Positions 51,119 to 51,314 of a stretch of 51,314 nt of DNA are shown in pieces. The notes beneath the pieces were generated by a model. It did no database searches and was not told the DNA's origin. It saw nothing but the letters and a program-made list of their open reading frames with translations. Made by a program: the position numbers and the translations under genes. Each line of letters starts with the position of its first letter. The stretch's first letter is position 1. The stretch is from Muribaculaceae bacterium (GTDB taxonomy: Bacteria; Bacteroidota; Bacteroidia; Bacteroidales; Muribaculaceae): assembly GCA_022510405.1 (NCBI GenBank), contig JAFLTP010000006.1, forward strand, positions 60,180-111,493, written 5' to 3'.

Positions 51119-51314
51119 ATGGAATTTGAGTTTGAAAATATGAAAATTTTAAGTTAGAGTATGATAATGAGTATGATTATTTAATCATATACTAAATAAA
51201 ATTAAGAGGAGGAATTTTGTCTTGTAGTTATTGGTATTGTGTGAGATAATGAGATTTATTTTGCGGTCAAAATTAAACTCATAAACAAGATTTCATACAA
51301 AGAATGACACCTTA
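51119..51314. other. Non-coding tail at window edge
   Basis: AT-rich. It contains an imperfect palindrome (AGTATGATTA with TAATCATATACT near 51170-51193) that could be a binding site for the next gene's control. No reading frame of note. Confidence 0.4.

Larger units (their letters stand above)
45202..51314. mobile_element. Integrative element at tRNA-Lys (one end; right end outside window)
   Basis: It begins at the tRNA-Lys 3' fragment. The genes have lower GC and a module order common in Bacteroidales mobilizable islands: minus-strand XRE regulator, two small HTH genes, RepA-type ATPase, toprim primase, then cargo. No integrase, mobilization or conjugation gene is visible. Because the tRNA fragment points leftward, the reconstituted tRNA, and commonly the integrase, should be at the far right end. 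Confidence 0.75.

Noticed and set aside
45202..51314. Prophage
   Set aside because: Regulators and replication genes would fit, but no capsid, terminase, portal, tail or lysis gene is visible.

Overview
The window looks like chromosome of a Bacteroidales bacterium, probably from the Muribaculaceae or a related gut family. The evidence is the moderately low GC, repeated Bacteroidota promoter signatures (TTTG, 19-20 bp, TAnnTTTG), and lineage-typical families: type III glutamine synthetase, LruC-domain lipoproteins, the rpmB-rpmG-DUF4295 trio, a PorE-like OmpA protein and DUF6088. The family-level assignment is inference.

Layout. 1-6.2 kb is accessory. It holds a REP-associated (RAYT-like) HUH transposase with flanking short repeats and a C-terminal extension, a cysteine-rich LruC lipoprotein, and an AAA-ATPase/PD-(D/E)XK (DUF1703-type) gene cut by an in-frame amber stop and flanked by a 35-bp direct repeat. 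A second LruC lipoprotein follows at 6.2-8.2 kb. 8.2-15.8 kb is a four-gene plus-strand operon: HEAT-repeat membrane protein, processive family-2 glycosyltransferase, TPR plus outer-membrane barrel, and DUF4838 lipoprotein. It reads as a synthase-dependent exopolysaccharide assembly and export system with unusual accessory parts.

15.8-45.1 kb is mostly housekeeping: panB, a small lipoprotein, a His-rich CobW/G3E metallochaperone, an acyl-CoA ligase, rpmB-rpmG-DUF4295, cinA-like and tsaD (minus), tamB with an overlapping patatin gene (plus), a GH13 enzyme, prs, a PepO/M13 peptidase, glnN, the ftsY-rimO-isochorismate synthase operon (minus), an outer-membrane protein with a PorE-like partner, a GH51 arabinofuranosidase, and an AlaX-type editing protein.

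At 45.2 kb lies the displaced 3' half of a tRNA-Lys(CUU) gene, followed to the window end by genes typical of a Bacteroidales integrative element. These are divergent HTH regulators with shared operator-like repeats, an excisionase-like HTH, a RepA-type ATPase, a toprim primase, a DUF6088 antitoxin-like gene and an AlbA/Schlafen-type DNA-binding ATPase. The orientation of the tRNA fragment predicts that the intact tRNA and probably the integrase lie beyond the right edge.

The best candidates for something not well described are the HEAT/GT2/TPR-barrel/DUF4838 operon, the RAYT with its extra domain and repeats, the DUF6088 plus AlbA-ATPase cargo pair, and the replication module of the integrated element. 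All functional calls come from reading motifs and family resemblance; no database search was run.
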